From NCBI RefSeq assembly GCF_025630775.1, contig NZ_JAOSZE010000017.1, positions 1 through 64,000 on the forward strand: a stretch of DNA of 64,000 nt, written 5' to 3'. Below are positions 24,936 through 33,800 of the stretch, in pieces (the first letter of the stretch is position 1; every line of letters starts with the position of its first letter). The translations under genes were made by a program, and so were the position numbers. The notes under the pieces are model-generated. The model did not search any database, had not been told where the DNA came from, and saw only the letters and a list, made by a program, of their open reading frames with translations. The stretch comes from Actinoplanes sp. KI2. Its GTDB lineage: Bacteria > Actinomycetota > Actinomycetes > Mycobacteriales > Micromonosporaceae.

Positions 24936-26210
24936 GTGACACACACCTTGATCGACCTCGGGGAGGTGCCGGCCGTCCTGGAGGTTCGCAGGCGGCCGCC
25001 GCCCTACCGCGCCGTGCTCGGCGTCCTGTCGGCCGTGCTGCTCCTGGCGGCCGGCGGCGCGGCCTACCAGCGGCCGCCGGCCGGGCCCACGGTGATCCCG
25101 GCCCGGCTCGGCGACACCTTCACCATCGACGGGAACCGGCTGTACCTGGTCGGCGCCGGCGGCGTGGACAGCTTCGGCTCGGTCCGCGATCGGGCCATCA
25201 CCAGCTACGAGCTGCCGTCGATGCGGGAGGTCAGCCGCACCACGGTCGGGGTGTCCGGCACCGTGGTCAGCGTCCAGCAGGCCGGTGACACGGTGGTCGT
25301 CGGCTACCAGCTCGACGCGAGCGGCGATCAGGTGACCGTGGCGTACCCGGCGGGTGGCGGCCCGATGCTGTGGCACCGGCCCGACCGGCTCGTGTCGGTC
25401 TCCTCCGCCGACGGGATCGTCCTGCTCAGCGCGGACGGCGGCGACGTCGCGATCGACCTGGCCACCGGCGCCGAGCGCTGGCGGGTGTCCCGGCCGGCCA
25501 ACGGCGTCCTCGCCGAGACAGTTGCCGGCACCGGCTACCCGCAGTGGCTGATCTCGCTCTCCGGCCAGGGCCGGCTGCTGGCGTACGACGCGCACACCGG
25601 GCGCCGGATCGGCGCGACCACCGTACCCACCGGCAACCGGCCGATCGCCGGGTTGATCTGGCCGGTCGGCTCGTACCTGCTGGTCGGCGTCGGCGGCCGC
25701 TACGACGGTTACCGGGTGCCCGGGCTGGAACGGCTCTGGCAGACGCCGGCCGACCTGTCGCAGAGCTGGATGCAGGACGACTGCGGCACGGTGATCTGCA
25801 CCTTCCGGCAGCAGCGCGGGATGACCGTGCTGGACCCCGCGGACGGGCAGGTGCTGTGGAGCTCCGACCGCTGGACGTCCGCCGGCGCGCTCGGGCCGCA
25901 CCTGATGGCCACCGGCGGCTCGGACGAGGGCGGCGGTGCGCGGCTCTCGGTGCTCGACCCGCGCACCGGCAGGGAGCTCGGCAACTTCGGCGACTGGCAG
26001 GGGCTCGGCCTCGCGCCCGGCGGTCTGATCTACGGCATGATCCAGGCGCCCGGCCACTACCGGCTCGTCTACGGGCTGCTCGACCCGGCCGACCGCTCGA
26101 TCGAGGTGCTCGGCTCGGCCGACCGGGTCTCCGGCGGCTGCGAGACCGGCGGCGGCGTGCTGGCCTGCCGGCTGGTCGACGCCTCGGTCGCCGTCTGGCG
26201 GCTTGGGTAG
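24936..26210 (+). CDS. Membrane-anchored PQQ-like beta-propeller protein, paralogue 3
   Basis: A 424-residue paralogue with the same plan: cytoplasmic LIDLGEVPAVLEVRRRPPP, membrane helix about 25-43, propeller repeats (LATGAERWRV, AHTGRRIGAT, PADGQVLWSS, PRTGRELGN) and Cys pairs CGTVIC and CETGGGVLAC. The GTG at 24936 lies 27 bp after the previous gene and lacks a clear ribosome site. The next gene, a response regulator, starts 70 bp downstream. Three diverged copies in tandem suggest related but separate sensing or binding tasks at the cell surface. Confidence 0.85.
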   Translation: MTHTLIDLGEVPAVLEVRRRPPPYRAVLGVLSAVLLLAAGGAAYQRPPAGPTVIPARLGDTFTIDGNRLYLVGAGGVDSFGSVRDRAITSYELPSMREVSRTTVGVSGTVVSVQQAGDTVVVGYQLDASGDQVTVAYPAGGGPMLWHRPDRLVSVSSADGIVLLSADGGDVAIDLATGAERWRVSRPANGVLAETVAGTGYPQWLISLSGQGRLLAYDAHTGRRIGATTVPTGNRPIAGLIWPVGSYLLVGVGGRYDGYRVPGLERLWQTPADLSQSWMQDDCGTVICTFRQQRGMTVLDPADGQVLWSSDRWTSAGALGPHLMATGGSDEGGGARLSVLDPRTGRELGNFGDWQGLGLAPGGLIYGMIQAPGHYRLVYGLLDPADRSIEVLGSADRVSGGCETGGGVLACRLVDASVAVWRLG

Positions 26211-26280
26211 CCTCCACTTACGGCCTCTTCACACCCCGTCGGGGAGGCTGGGGCCCGGCAATGGCGTGGGAGGTCGTGCG

Positions 26281-26955
26281 GTGCGGGTGCTGGTGGTGGA
26301 AGACGAGCGCAACCTGTGCGACGCGATCGCCAGAGGGCTGCGCCGCAAGGGCATGGCGGTCGACGTCGCGTACGACGGCCTGCAGGGCCACGAGATGGCG
26401 TACGTGACCCGGTACGACGTGGTGGTGCTCGACCGGGACCTGCCCGGCAAGCACGGCGACGAGATCTGCGCCGACCTGGTCGCCTCCGGCGCGCTCACCC
26501 GGGTGCTGATGCTCACCGCCAGCGGCACGGTCGCCGACCGGGTCGAGGGCCTGCAGTTGGGCGCCGACGACTACCTGGCCAAGCCGTTCGCCTTCGAGGA
26601 GCTGGTGGCCCGGGTGCAGGCGCTCGGCCGGCGCGCCACCCCGGCCGCCCCGCCGGTGCTGACGGCGGGCAACCTGATCCTCGACCAGACCCGCCGGGTG
26701 GTCACCCGTGGCGGCGTGCTGATCGAGCTGACCAACAAGGAGTTCGGCGTCCTGGAGGAGCTGCTGAAGGCGCGCGGCGGCGTGGTGTCCAGCGAGGAGC
26801 TGCTGGAACGTGTCTGGGACGCGAACACCGACCCGTTCACCACCACCGTCCGGGTCACGGTGATGACCCTGCGGAAGAAGGTCGGCGACCCGCCGCTGAT
26901 CGAGACCGTGGTCGGCGCCGGCTACCGGGTGCCCGAACCGGTCGGCCTCTCATGA
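26281..26955 (+). CDS. OmpR/PhoB-family response regulator
   Basis: A 224-residue two-component response regulator. Receiver domain with acidic pair EDE at residues 7-9, phospho-acceptor Asp51 in VVVLDRDLPG, Thr79 and Lys101 (LAKPF); winged-helix output domain from about 125 (LDQTRRVVTRGGVLIELTNK ... TVRVTVMTLRKKVGDPPLIE, VVGAGYRVP). GTG at 26281 has GGGAGG about 8 nt upstream. It overlaps the sensor kinase by ATGA. Target genes are unknown; the adjacent propeller genes are the obvious candidates. Confidence 0.93.
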   Translation: MRVLVVEDERNLCDAIARGLRRKGMAVDVAYDGLQGHEMAYVTRYDVVVLDRDLPGKHGDEICADLVASGALTRVLMLTASGTVADRVEGLQLGADDYLAKPFAFEELVARVQALGRRATPAAPPVLTAGNLILDQTRRVVTRGGVLIELTNKEFGVLEELLKARGGVVSSEELLERVWDANTDPFTTTVRVTVMTLRKKVGDPPLIETVVGAGYRVPEPVGLS

Positions 26956-28187
26956 CCGTCTACCTCGGCCGCCGCAACCGCAAGCTGGAACTCAGCCTCC
27001 GGCCCACGCTCCGGCTGCGGCTCACCCTGCTCAACGGCATTCTGCTGGTCGGCGCCGGCGCCATCCTCGTGCTGCTGGCCTGGCTGCTGGTCGGCGACGC
27101 GATGCACCCGATCGACGCGCTGCAGCCCGGCTCCACGGTCACCCTGGCCAACGGGTCGACCCGGGACGCGATCGACTGGCAGACCGCGGTGGTCGACCGG
27201 GCCTCGCGCGAGGTGCTGGTCAAGGGCCTGGTCGCGCTGCTCGCGATCGGCATCATCGGCATCGCCGGGGCGTACGCGGTGGCGGGCCGGGCGCTGCGGC
27301 CGTTGCACGCCGTCACCCAGACCGCGCAGCGGCTCGGCGAGGAGACGCTGGACCAGCGCATCCGCTACTCGGGGGCGGACGACGAGGTGGCCGAGCTGGC
27401 CCGCACCTTCGACGCCATGCTGGACCGGCTGGCCGGTGCGTTCGAGTCGCAGAAGCGCTTCGTGGCGAACGCGTCGCACGAGCTGCGCACGCCGCTCGCC
27501 GTGATGCGCACCGAGATCGACGTGACGCTCAGCGACGACGAGGCCGACGTGGCCGAGTACCGCCGGATGGCCAGGGTGGTGCGCAACGCCTCGGAGCGGG
27601 CGAACGGCCTGGTCGACGCGCTGCTGGTGCTCGCCCGGTCGGAGGCGCAGTCGGGTCGCCGGCTGGTTCGCAAGGTGCCCGCCGACCTGGCGACGAGTGT
27701 CCACAACGCGCTGTCGGCGGTGCGGGCCGAGGCCGAGCGGCTCAAGCTGGACGTCACCACCGACCTGCAGCCGGCGCCGGTGGTGGGCGATCCGAGCCTG
27801 CTCGACCGGCTGGCCGGGAACCTCATCGAGAACGCGATCCGCTACAACCACCTGCTCGGCAAGCTGTGGCTGCGCACCGAGATGGTGGACGGGCAGGCCC
27901 GGCTGATCGTCGGCAACACCGGGTACGAGGTCGAGCCGGCCGACGTGCCGGGACTGTTCGAGCCGTTCCGCCGGGGCGGCTGGGAGCGCACCGGGTCACG
28001 CGGGTCGGGGCTGGGCCTGTCGATCGTGCGAGCGGTGTGCGACGCGCACGGCGGAACCGTGTCGGCGGTCGCCCAGCAGGGCGGGGGGCTCGAGGTGACG
28101 GTGGCGCTGCCGACCGCGGATGCCACGCCGGTGGTGGCCGCCACGGCGTCCGTGCCGCGCGGCCGGAACGTCGGGCTGGCCACCTGA
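26952..28187 (+). CDS. Membrane sensor histidine kinase
   Basis: A 411-residue sensor. Two membrane helices (about 24-47 and 90-112) flank a short extracytoplasmic loop of some 40 residues, so direct ligand sensing is probably limited and a partner protein may supply the signal. HAMP domain follows, then HisKA with His176 in RFVANASHELRTPLAVMRTE, N box LAGNLIENAIRYN and G2 box GSRGSGLGLSIVRAVCDAHG. The G1 region reads GNTGYEVEPADVPGLFEPF, a form common in actinobacterial kinases. Overlaps the response regulator gene by ATGA. The small sensor loop next to three surface propellers is suggestive. Confidence 0.92.
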   Translation: MTVYLGRRNRKLELSLRPTLRLRLTLLNGILLVGAGAILVLLAWLLVGDAMHPIDALQPGSTVTLANGSTRDAIDWQTAVVDRASREVLVKGLVALLAIGIIGIAGAYAVAGRALRPLHAVTQTAQRLGEETLDQRIRYSGADDEVAELARTFDAMLDRLAGAFESQKRFVANASHELRTPLAVMRTEIDVTLSDDEADVAEYRRMARVVRNASERANGLVDALLVLARSEAQSGRRLVRKVPADLATSVHNALSAVRAEAERLKLDVTTDLQPAPVVGDPSLLDRLAGNLIENAIRYNHLLGKLWLRTEMVDGQARLIVGNTGYEVEPADVPGLFEPFRRGGWERTGSRGSGLGLSIVRAVCDAHGGTVSAVAQQGGGLEVTVALPTADATPVVAATASVPRGRNVGLAT

Positions 28188-28204
28188 GCCACGCGCGGCG
28201 GTCA

Positions 28205-28306
28205 CGCCGGGTCGGTGACCTTGGGCTACGCGGCTACCGCGGCCTCGCGGCGGTAACGCCGGGTCGGTGACCTTTGGGCTACGCGGCTACCGCGGCCTCG
28301 CGGCGG
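28205..28306. repeat. Tandem duplication, about 52 bp, at the DUF2637 gene end
   Basis: The block at 28205-28253 is repeated at 28257-28306 with one extra T (CCTT versus CCTTT), so the period is 52-53 bp. The second copy contains the last codons (EAAVAA) and TAG stop of the minus-strand DUF2637 gene; the first copy repeats them beyond the stop. It lies between the ends of two convergent genes. Confidence 0.9.
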
Positions 28307-29205
28307 ACGGTGCGCCAGCGGGAGGCGCTGATGCCCAGCTCGGCGGCGATCTCGGCCTCGGTCAGCTGCGGGCGCTCGGCCTTTATCCGGTTGGCGAGGG
28401 CGACCGTCTCCGCGGGGGAGCGGCGCTCCTTCTTCTCCGGCTTGGCGGTGCCGCGTGCGTTCCCTGGCCTGGCGGCGCCGCGCGCTTGCGGCGGCGGGAC
28501 GGCCTGGCTGGTGGTCGCTCGCGAGGCGGCGGTGCTGCGCTGGGCCGGAACCGCCCGGCCGGCCGCGACGGGCTGCCTCGGGCGGCGGGTCACGGTCGGG
28601 GTGAAGGACTCGTCCTCGTTCGCCTTCCGCGACAGGGCGGCGGCAATCTCGGCGCGGGTTCGGCGGTCCATCCCGCCGCGCCCGTTCGCCCCGGCGGGCA
28701 CGGGCGATCCGCTTGCGGACGGCGAGGGGACGAGGCCGGGGACGGACGGCTGCGCCGGGGCCGGCGCGGTCTCGGCCACCGGGTCGGCCACCGGGTCGGC
28801 CGGGTTCTCCAGGGACGCGATGCGGCCGCCCAACTCGACCAGGCAGATGCTGGCCACCACGATCAGGCCGTCCACCGACAGCGGCAGGAGGTAGGGCGAC
28901 GCCCCGGTCTCGCCGTACCGCGCCGCGACTCCGGCCATGTGCCAGTACGAGACCCAGGCCGCGATCCCCGCGATGGTCGCCGTGGCGAGCAGGCGGGTGG
29001 CGGCCAGCCACCGCCGGTGCACCGGCACCCGGGAGATCAGCTCCACGGTCAGCAGCAGCGCCAGCGGCGGCCACGCGGCGATCGCCTGGCTGATCGGGTT
29101 GTCCAGCGCGTGCAGAACGTTGGCGACCACCGAGGCGGCCACCCCGAGGAACAGGGTGGCGCGAACCGCCCACCGGACGCGACGCAGGTGTTGCAGGACC
29201 ACCAC
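28279..29205 (-). CDS. DUF2637-type membrane protein with C-terminal HTH-like region
   Basis: A 308-residue protein. Four membrane segments occupy the N-terminal 125 residues (VRATLFLGVAASVVANVLHA, AIAAWPPLALLLTVELIS, ATATIAGIAAWVSYWHMAG, LLPLSVDGLIVVASICLVEL), a pattern of the DUF2637/SpdB-like family best known from actinomycete conjugative plasmids. A long disordered linker rich in Pro/Arg/Ala follows, then a possible helix-turn-helix (LTEAEIAAELGISASRWRTV). The GTG at 29205 is chosen as GAGGAG lies 8 nt upstream; other in-frame starts at 29214 and 29250 exist. No transfer genes lie nearby, so this is a stand-alone chromosomal copy or an old element remnant. Confidence 0.75.
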   Translation of the reverse strand: MVVLQHLRRVRWAVRATLFLGVAASVVANVLHALDNPISQAIAAWPPLALLLTVELISRVPVHRRWLAATRLLATATIAGIAAWVSYWHMAGVAARYGETGASPYLLPLSVDGLIVVASICLVELGGRIASLENPADPVADPVAETAPAPAQPSVPGLVPSPSASGSPVPAGANGRGGMDRRTRAEIAAALSRKANEDESFTPTVTRRPRQPVAAGRAVPAQRSTAASRATTSQAVPPPQARGAARPGNARGTAKPEKKERRSPAETVALANRIKAERPQLTEAEIAAELGISASRWRTVRREAAVAA

Positions 29206-29275
29206 CGGAGCTACTCCTCGATCAGTCGAACGGTCTCGGGACCGCCCCATCCTGACCGGTGCGGGTTACGCGAAG

Positions 29276-29314
29276 GCTCCTGGCGCGGAACCGTATCCGG
29301 TCCGTGCCAGGAGC
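29276..29314. terminator. Long hairpin downstream of the PYGQ-repeat gene
   Basis: GCTCCTGGC (29276-29284) pairs with GCCAGGAGC (29306-29314); inside, CGGA pairs TCCG and CCG pairs CGG around a TATC loop, giving a stem of about 16 pairs with one bulge. It lies 47 nt past the stop of the minus-strand gene at 29361. No U tract. Confidence 0.7.
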
Positions 29315-29360
29315 GTTGCGATCATGTGATCGAGCGGTACGGCGTGTCGGCTTGACGCCG

Positions 29361-30341
29361 TCAGCCCTGCTTCTCGACCTGTGCCCGGAGCCGGGGGAAC
29401 TCGGCCTTCGCCTTGGCGACCGACTTGTCGTACCAGATCAGCATGCCGATGCTGCCCGAGTCGGCCCAGGTGCACAGCGCCATCTTGGTGCCGGAGTCGG
29501 TGGCCAAGCCGCACTTGGCGGAGCCGCCGAGCGAGCCGGTCGGCGCGGTGGTGACGCCGGTGACCTTGCCGGCACCGCTGGATGCGCCGGTGAACAGGAG
29601 ATCCAGCATAGTCGCCGGGTCGTCCACGTCGGCCTGGGCCGCGGCGAGCACCACGATGTCCTGGTTCGAGATCGTGCCGTAGAGCGCGCCGACCGGGTTG
29701 GTCGCGCCGGGGACCGAGCCGAGCGCGGTCTTCAGCGAGTCGGTGAGGCCGGCGAGCTCCTTGTCGGTCAGCTTCGGCCGGCCGCCCAGGGTCTTGGGCG
29801 CCGCGATCGTGACCTTGGTGGCCGGCGGGGTGGTCTCGGTGGTCTGGTCCGGCGTCGGCTCGTCGGTCGCCTGCGTCGGGGCGGTCGTCGACGAGGTGTC
29901 GGCCGTGTTCTTCTTGTTCTGGTCGTTCTTGACGATCAGCGCCACGGCCGTGCCGCCGCCCACGCAGAGCACCAGAACGATGCCGATGATGGTGAGGACG
30001 ATCGGCAGCGTCCGGGATTTCTGCGGAGGAGCCGGCGGGGGATATCCGGGCTGGGCGTACTCGGGCTGGCCGTACTGGGGCTGGCCGTACTGCGGCTGGC
30101 CGTACTGCGGCTGCTGGCCGTAGTCGGGGTATGCCTGCGTCGGCGGCACGTCCGGGTTGGGCTGGCCCGGGTACTGCGGCTGGCCGTACTCGGGCTGGCC
30201 GTACTGGGGCTGGCCGTACTGGGGCTGGCCGTACTGCGGCTGCCCGTACTGCGGCTGCTGGCCGTAGGGCGGCTGGCCCGGAGAGGGATCGCCGGAGGAA
30301 GGCTGACCGTAGGGCGGGCCGGAATACGGCGGCTGCGACAT
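29361..30341 (-). CDS. PYGQ-repeat, single-pass membrane protein
   Basis: A 326-residue protein in three parts. Residues 1-108 are Tyr/Gln/Pro/Gly-rich, with two runs of a QPQYG pentad encoded by a 15-bp DNA unit (about 30055-30125 and 30170-30260); this part should be disordered and cytoplasmic. A membrane helix spans about 111-137. The outside part begins Thr/Pro-rich and ends in a 180-residue domain ([20 protein letters not shown] ... [20 protein letters not shown]) with two Cys. Similar proteins are common in Micromonosporaceae but have no assigned role. ATG at 30341 with GGAG upstream. Confidence 0.85.
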   Translation of the reverse strand: MSQPPYSGPPYGQPSSGDPSPGQPPYGQQPQYGQPQYGQPQYGQPQYGQPEYGQPQYPGQPNPDVPPTQAYPDYGQQPQYGQPQYGQPQYGQPEYAQPGYPPPAPPQKSRTLPIVLTIIGIVLVLCVGGGTAVALIVKNDQNKKNTADTSSTTAPTQATDEPTPDQTTETTPPATKVTIAAPKTLGGRPKLTDKELAGLTDSLKTALGSVPGATNPVGALYGTISNQDIVVLAAAQADVDDPATMLDLLFTGASSGAGKVTGVTTAPTGSLGGSAKCGLATDSGTKMALCTWADSGSIGMLIWYDKSVAKAKAEFPRLRAQVEKQG

Positions 30342-30458
30342 CGGGGCTCCATCGATTGGTTACACCACCACGGAGCCTATCTGGCCCCGCCAAACGAGGT
30401 CTCTCCGCCATCGGTCGGCGGAGTGCCGCCGACCGGACAAAACCGCGCGAGTACGACA

Positions 30459-30487
30459 ACGCCCCGTACCCACCGGGCACGGGGCGT
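30459..30487. terminator. Hairpin terminator of the fadAB operon
   Basis: ACGCCCCGT (30459-30467) and ACGGGGCGT (30479-30487) form a perfect 9-bp stem with an 11-nt loop, 14 nt past the fadB stop on the minus strand. Confidence 0.75.
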
Positions 30488-30500
30488 CGTCGATCCGACG

Positions 30501-32564
30501 TCAGGCGGGCAGGCTGCCCACGCCCTTGGGCAGGAACCGCTTGCCGGTGACCCGCTCGGCGATGCCGCTGCGGTCCAGGTACGGCGTCACGCCACCCAGG
30601 TGGAACGGCCAGCCGGCGCCCAGCACCATGCACAGGTCGATGTCCTGGGCCTCGGCGACGACGCCCTCGTCCAGCATGAGCCGGATCTCCTGGGCGAGCG
30701 CGGCCAGCGCCTGCTCGCGTACCTCCTCGGCGGTCAACGGCGCGGAACCGCCGGTCGCCAGCTTCAGCACCTCGGGGTTGAACTCGTCGTCGACCAGCAG
30801 CGGCAGGCCCGCGTCGACGATCTTCTTGAGCGTCGGGCTGTTCGCGAAGCGGTCGGGGAACGCCTCGTGCAGCGTCTCGCCCACGTGGTAGGCGACCGCC
30901 GGCCCGACCAGCTGGAGCAGCGCGATCGGGCGCATCGGCAGGCCCAGCGGGTCGAACGCGGTGTCCACCACGTCCAGCGGGGTGCCGGCGTCGACGGCCC
31001 GGAAGACCACGTCGGTGAAGCGGAGCAGAACCCGGTTGACCACGAACGCCGGGGCGTCCTTGACCAGCACCGACGACTTCTTCAGCTCCTTGCCGACGGC
31101 GAACGCGGTGGCCAGCGTGGCGTCGTCGGTCCGCTCGCCCTTGATGATCTCGAGCAGCGGGAGGACCGCGACCGGGTTGAAGAAGTGGAAGCCGACGACC
31201 CGCTCGGGGTGCTCGAGGTCGGCGGCCATGTCGGTCACCGACAGCGAGCTGGTGTTGGTCGCCAGCACCGCCTCGGGGGAGACGATCTTCTCGAGCTCGG
31301 CCCAGATCTGCTTCTTGAGGTCGAGGTTCTCGAAGACGGCTTCGATCACGAAGTCGGCGTCGGCGAAGACGGACTTGTCGACCGAGCCGCTGACCAGGCC
31401 GCGCAGCTTCGCCGCGGTGCCCTCGTCCATCCGGCCCTTGGCGACCGTCTTGTCGATCTGGCCGAGGACGTAGCCGACGCCCTTGTCGACCCGGGTCTGG
31501 TCGAGGTCGGTCATCACCACCGGCACCTGGAGGCGGCGGGCGAACAGCAGCGCGAGCTGCGAGGCCATCAGGCCGGCGCCGACGATGCCGACCTTGGTGA
31601 CCTTGCGGGCCAGCGACTTGTCCGGCACGCCGACCGGCCGCTTGGCCCGGCGCTGCACGAGGTCGAACGCGTACAGGCTGGCCCGCGCCTCGTCGCCCAT
31701 GATCAGGTCGGCGAGCGCCTGGGTCTCGGCCGCGGTGCCGTCCTCGAAGGTCGCGTCCTTGGCCAGCGCGAGCAGTTCGAGCGCCTTGTTCGCGGACGGG
31801 ACGGCGCCGTGCAGCTTCTCGTCGAGCTGCTGCTTCGCGAAGAACAGCACCCCGTCCCACATGTCCTTGTCGACCTCGGGCCGCTCGACGGTCTTGTCGC
31901 CCTGTACCACCGCGGCGGCCCAGAACAGCGAGCTCTCCAGGAAGTCCGCGGCCTCGAAGATCTCGTCGGCCAGGCCCAGCTCGCGGGCCTGCTTGGGCCG
32001 CAGCACCTTCTGGGTGAGCGGGTTCTGGAGGATCACCTGGGCGGCGCCCGGCGCGCCGATCAGGTTGGGCAGCAGCTGGCTGCCGCCCCAGCCGGGCACC
32101 AGGCCGATCGCGACCTCGGGCAGGCCGAGCGCGGCCGCGCCGGTCGACACCGTGCGGTAGTGGCAGTGCAGCGCGACCTCGAGACCGCCGCCGAGGGCCG
32201 CACCGTTGATGAAGGCAAAGGTGGGAATCGTCGAGTTCTTCAGGCGTGCGAAGACCCGGTGCCCGAGCTCGCCCAGCTCCACCGCCTGCGTCCTGTCCGT
32301 AATGTACGGAATGCCGGTAATATCGGCGCCAACGCAGAAAATGTACGGCTTGCCGGTCAGGGCGATGAACGCCGGCTCGGCGGCGGTGGCCGTCGTGATC
32401 GCCTCGTCCAGCGACGCGAGACCGCCGGGCCCGAAGCTGTTCGGCTTGGTGTAGTCGAGCCCGTTGTCCAGGGTGATCAGCGCGGCCTTCTTGGCCAGCC
32501 CCGGCACCTGGACAAACCGGACGAGAGCCTTCGTCACTACCTCGTTCGGGTGCTGGATGGTCAC
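30501..32564 (-). CDS. fadB: 3-hydroxyacyl-CoA dehydrogenase/enoyl-CoA hydratase (FadB-like)
   Basis: A 687-residue multifunctional beta-oxidation protein. N-terminal crotonase fold: FINGAALGGGLEVALHCHYR (oxyanion hole) and GLPEVAIGLVPGWGGSQLLP (catalytic Glu pair); then the NAD-binding dehydrogenase domain KVGIVGAGLMASQLALLFAR and catalytic His in ERVVGFHFFNPVAVLPLLEI, followed by two 3HCDH C-terminal domains. Converts enoyl-CoA to 3-ketoacyl-CoA in two steps; the thiolase upstream completes the cycle. The GTG at 32564 overlaps the thiolase stop (GTGA), so this is a tight fadA-fadB operon. Confidence 0.94.
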   Translation of the reverse strand: MTIQHPNEVVTKALVRFVQVPGLAKKAALITLDNGLDYTKPNSFGPGGLASLDEAITTATAAEPAFIALTGKPYIFCVGADITGIPYITDRTQAVELGELGHRVFARLKNSTIPTFAFINGAALGGGLEVALHCHYRTVSTGAAALGLPEVAIGLVPGWGGSQLLPNLIGAPGAAQVILQNPLTQKVLRPKQARELGLADEIFEAADFLESSLFWAAAVVQGDKTVERPEVDKDMWDGVLFFAKQQLDEKLHGAVPSANKALELLALAKDATFEDGTAAETQALADLIMGDEARASLYAFDLVQRRAKRPVGVPDKSLARKVTKVGIVGAGLMASQLALLFARRLQVPVVMTDLDQTRVDKGVGYVLGQIDKTVAKGRMDEGTAAKLRGLVSGSVDKSVFADADFVIEAVFENLDLKKQIWAELEKIVSPEAVLATNTSSLSVTDMAADLEHPERVVGFHFFNPVAVLPLLEIIKGERTDDATLATAFAVGKELKKSSVLVKDAPAFVVNRVLLRFTDVVFRAVDAGTPLDVVDTAFDPLGLPMRPIALLQLVGPAVAYHVGETLHEAFPDRFANSPTLKKIVDAGLPLLVDDEFNPEVLKLATGGSAPLTAEEVREQALAALAQEIRLMLDEGVVAEAQDIDLCMVLGAGWPFHLGGVTPYLDRSGIAERVTGKRFLPKGVGSLPA

Positions 32565-33757
32565 TTCTCCGCGCCTTCCCAGTTCGGGTTCTCCCAGATC
32601 ACGGTGCCGCCCATGCCGATGCCGATGCACATGGCGGTGAGGCCGTAGCGGACCTCGGGGTGCTCGGCGAAGTGCCGGGCCAGCTGGGTCATCAGCCGCA
32701 CGCCCGAGGAGGCGAGCGGGTGACCGATGGCGATCGCGCCACCCCACGGGTTGACCCGCGGGTCGTCGTCGGCGATGCCGTAGTGGTCGAGGAAGGCGAG
32801 CACCTGGATCGCGAACGCCTCGTTCAGCTCGAACAGGCCGATGTCGTCGATCGTGAGGCCGGCCTTCGCGAGGGCCTTCTCGGTGGACGGGATCGGCCCG
32901 TACCCCATGATCTCCGGCTCGACGCCGACGAACCCGTACGAGACCAGGCGCATCGCGACGGGCAGGCCCAGCGAGCGGGCGGTCTCCTCGTCGGCCAGCA
33001 GGGCCGCCGTGGCGCCGTCGTTGAGGCCCGCGGCGTTGCCGGCGGTGACCCGGCCGTGCGGGCGGAACGGCGTCTTCAGCGTGGCGAGCTTCTCGAGCGA
33101 GGTCTCGCGCGGCGCCTCGTCGACGGTCGCGAGCCCCCAGCCCTCCTCCTGGTTACGGATCGCGACCGGCACCAGGTCGGGCTGGAGCTTGCCGTCGGCG
33201 TACGCCTTGGCGGTCTTGATCTGGGAGTTGAGGCCGTACCGGTCCGCGCGCTCCTTGGTGATCTGCGGCAGGCGGTCGTGCAGGTTCTCCGCGGTCGAGC
33301 CCATCACCAGCGCGGACGGGTCGACCAGCTTCTCGGCGAGGATGCGCGGGTTCGGGTCGACGCCCTCGCCCATCGGGTGCCGGCCCATGTGCTCGACGCC
33401 GCCCGCGATCGCGAAGTCGTAGGCGCCCATCGCGATCCCACCGGCCACGTTGGTCACGGCCGTCATCGCGCCCGCGCACATCCGGTCGACGGCATACCCC
33501 GGAACGGTCTTGGGCAGGCCCGACAGCAGCGCGGCGGTACGGCCGATGGTCAGTCCCTGATCGCCGATCTGCGTGGTGGCCGCGATCGCCACCTCGTCCA
33601 CCCGCTCCGGCGGCAGCTGCGGGTTGCGCCGCAGCAGCTCCCGGATGCAGCGGATGACCAGGTCGTCGGCGCGGGTCTCGGCATACATGCCACCCGCCTT
33701 GCCGAACGGTGTGCGGACGCCGTCGACGAAGACGACTTCGCGTACTTCACGGGGCAC
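32561..33757 (-). CDS. fadA: Acetyl-CoA C-acyltransferase (thiolase, FadA-like)
   Basis: A 398-residue degradative thiolase that cleaves 3-ketoacyl-CoA to acetyl-CoA and a shortened acyl-CoA. Nucleophilic Cys in DRMCAGAMTAVTNVAGG, His in GGAIAIGHPLASSGVRLM and second Cys in AMCIGIGMGG are all present, as is NEAFAIQVLAFL. The GTG at 33757 (VPREVREVVFVDGVRTPFG) has a GGAGG ribosome site 6 nt upstream. First gene of the operon; a TACT/AGTA dyad overlaps its probable -10. Confidence 0.94.
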   Translation of the reverse strand: MPREVREVVFVDGVRTPFGKAGGMYAETRADDLVIRCIRELLRRNPQLPPERVDEVAIAATTQIGDQGLTIGRTAALLSGLPKTVPGYAVDRMCAGAMTAVTNVAGGIAMGAYDFAIAGGVEHMGRHPMGEGVDPNPRILAEKLVDPSALVMGSTAENLHDRLPQITKERADRYGLNSQIKTAKAYADGKLQPDLVPVAIRNQEEGWGLATVDEAPRETSLEKLATLKTPFRPHGRVTAGNAAGLNDGATAALLADEETARSLGLPVAMRLVSYGFVGVEPEIMGYGPIPSTEKALAKAGLTIDDIGLFELNEAFAIQVLAFLDHYGIADDDPRVNPWGGAIAIGHPLASSGVRLMTQLARHFAEHPEVRYGLTAMCIGIGMGGTVIWENPNWEGAEK

Positions 33758-33800
33758 AGCAAGCCTCCTTGCGGGCGAGCCCATGTTCTTGGTGAGACGA

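Noticed and set aside
23541-26210. Propeller proteins considered as PQQ-dependent dehydrogenases
   Set aside because: They are too short, lack the vicinal disulfide and metal ligands of the active site, and have no partner cytochrome.
29259-32648. Plus-strand open frame of over 1100 codons opposite the PYGQ and fadB genes
   Set aside because: Composition is typical of a reverse-complement shadow, and it crosses two terminators and several real genes.
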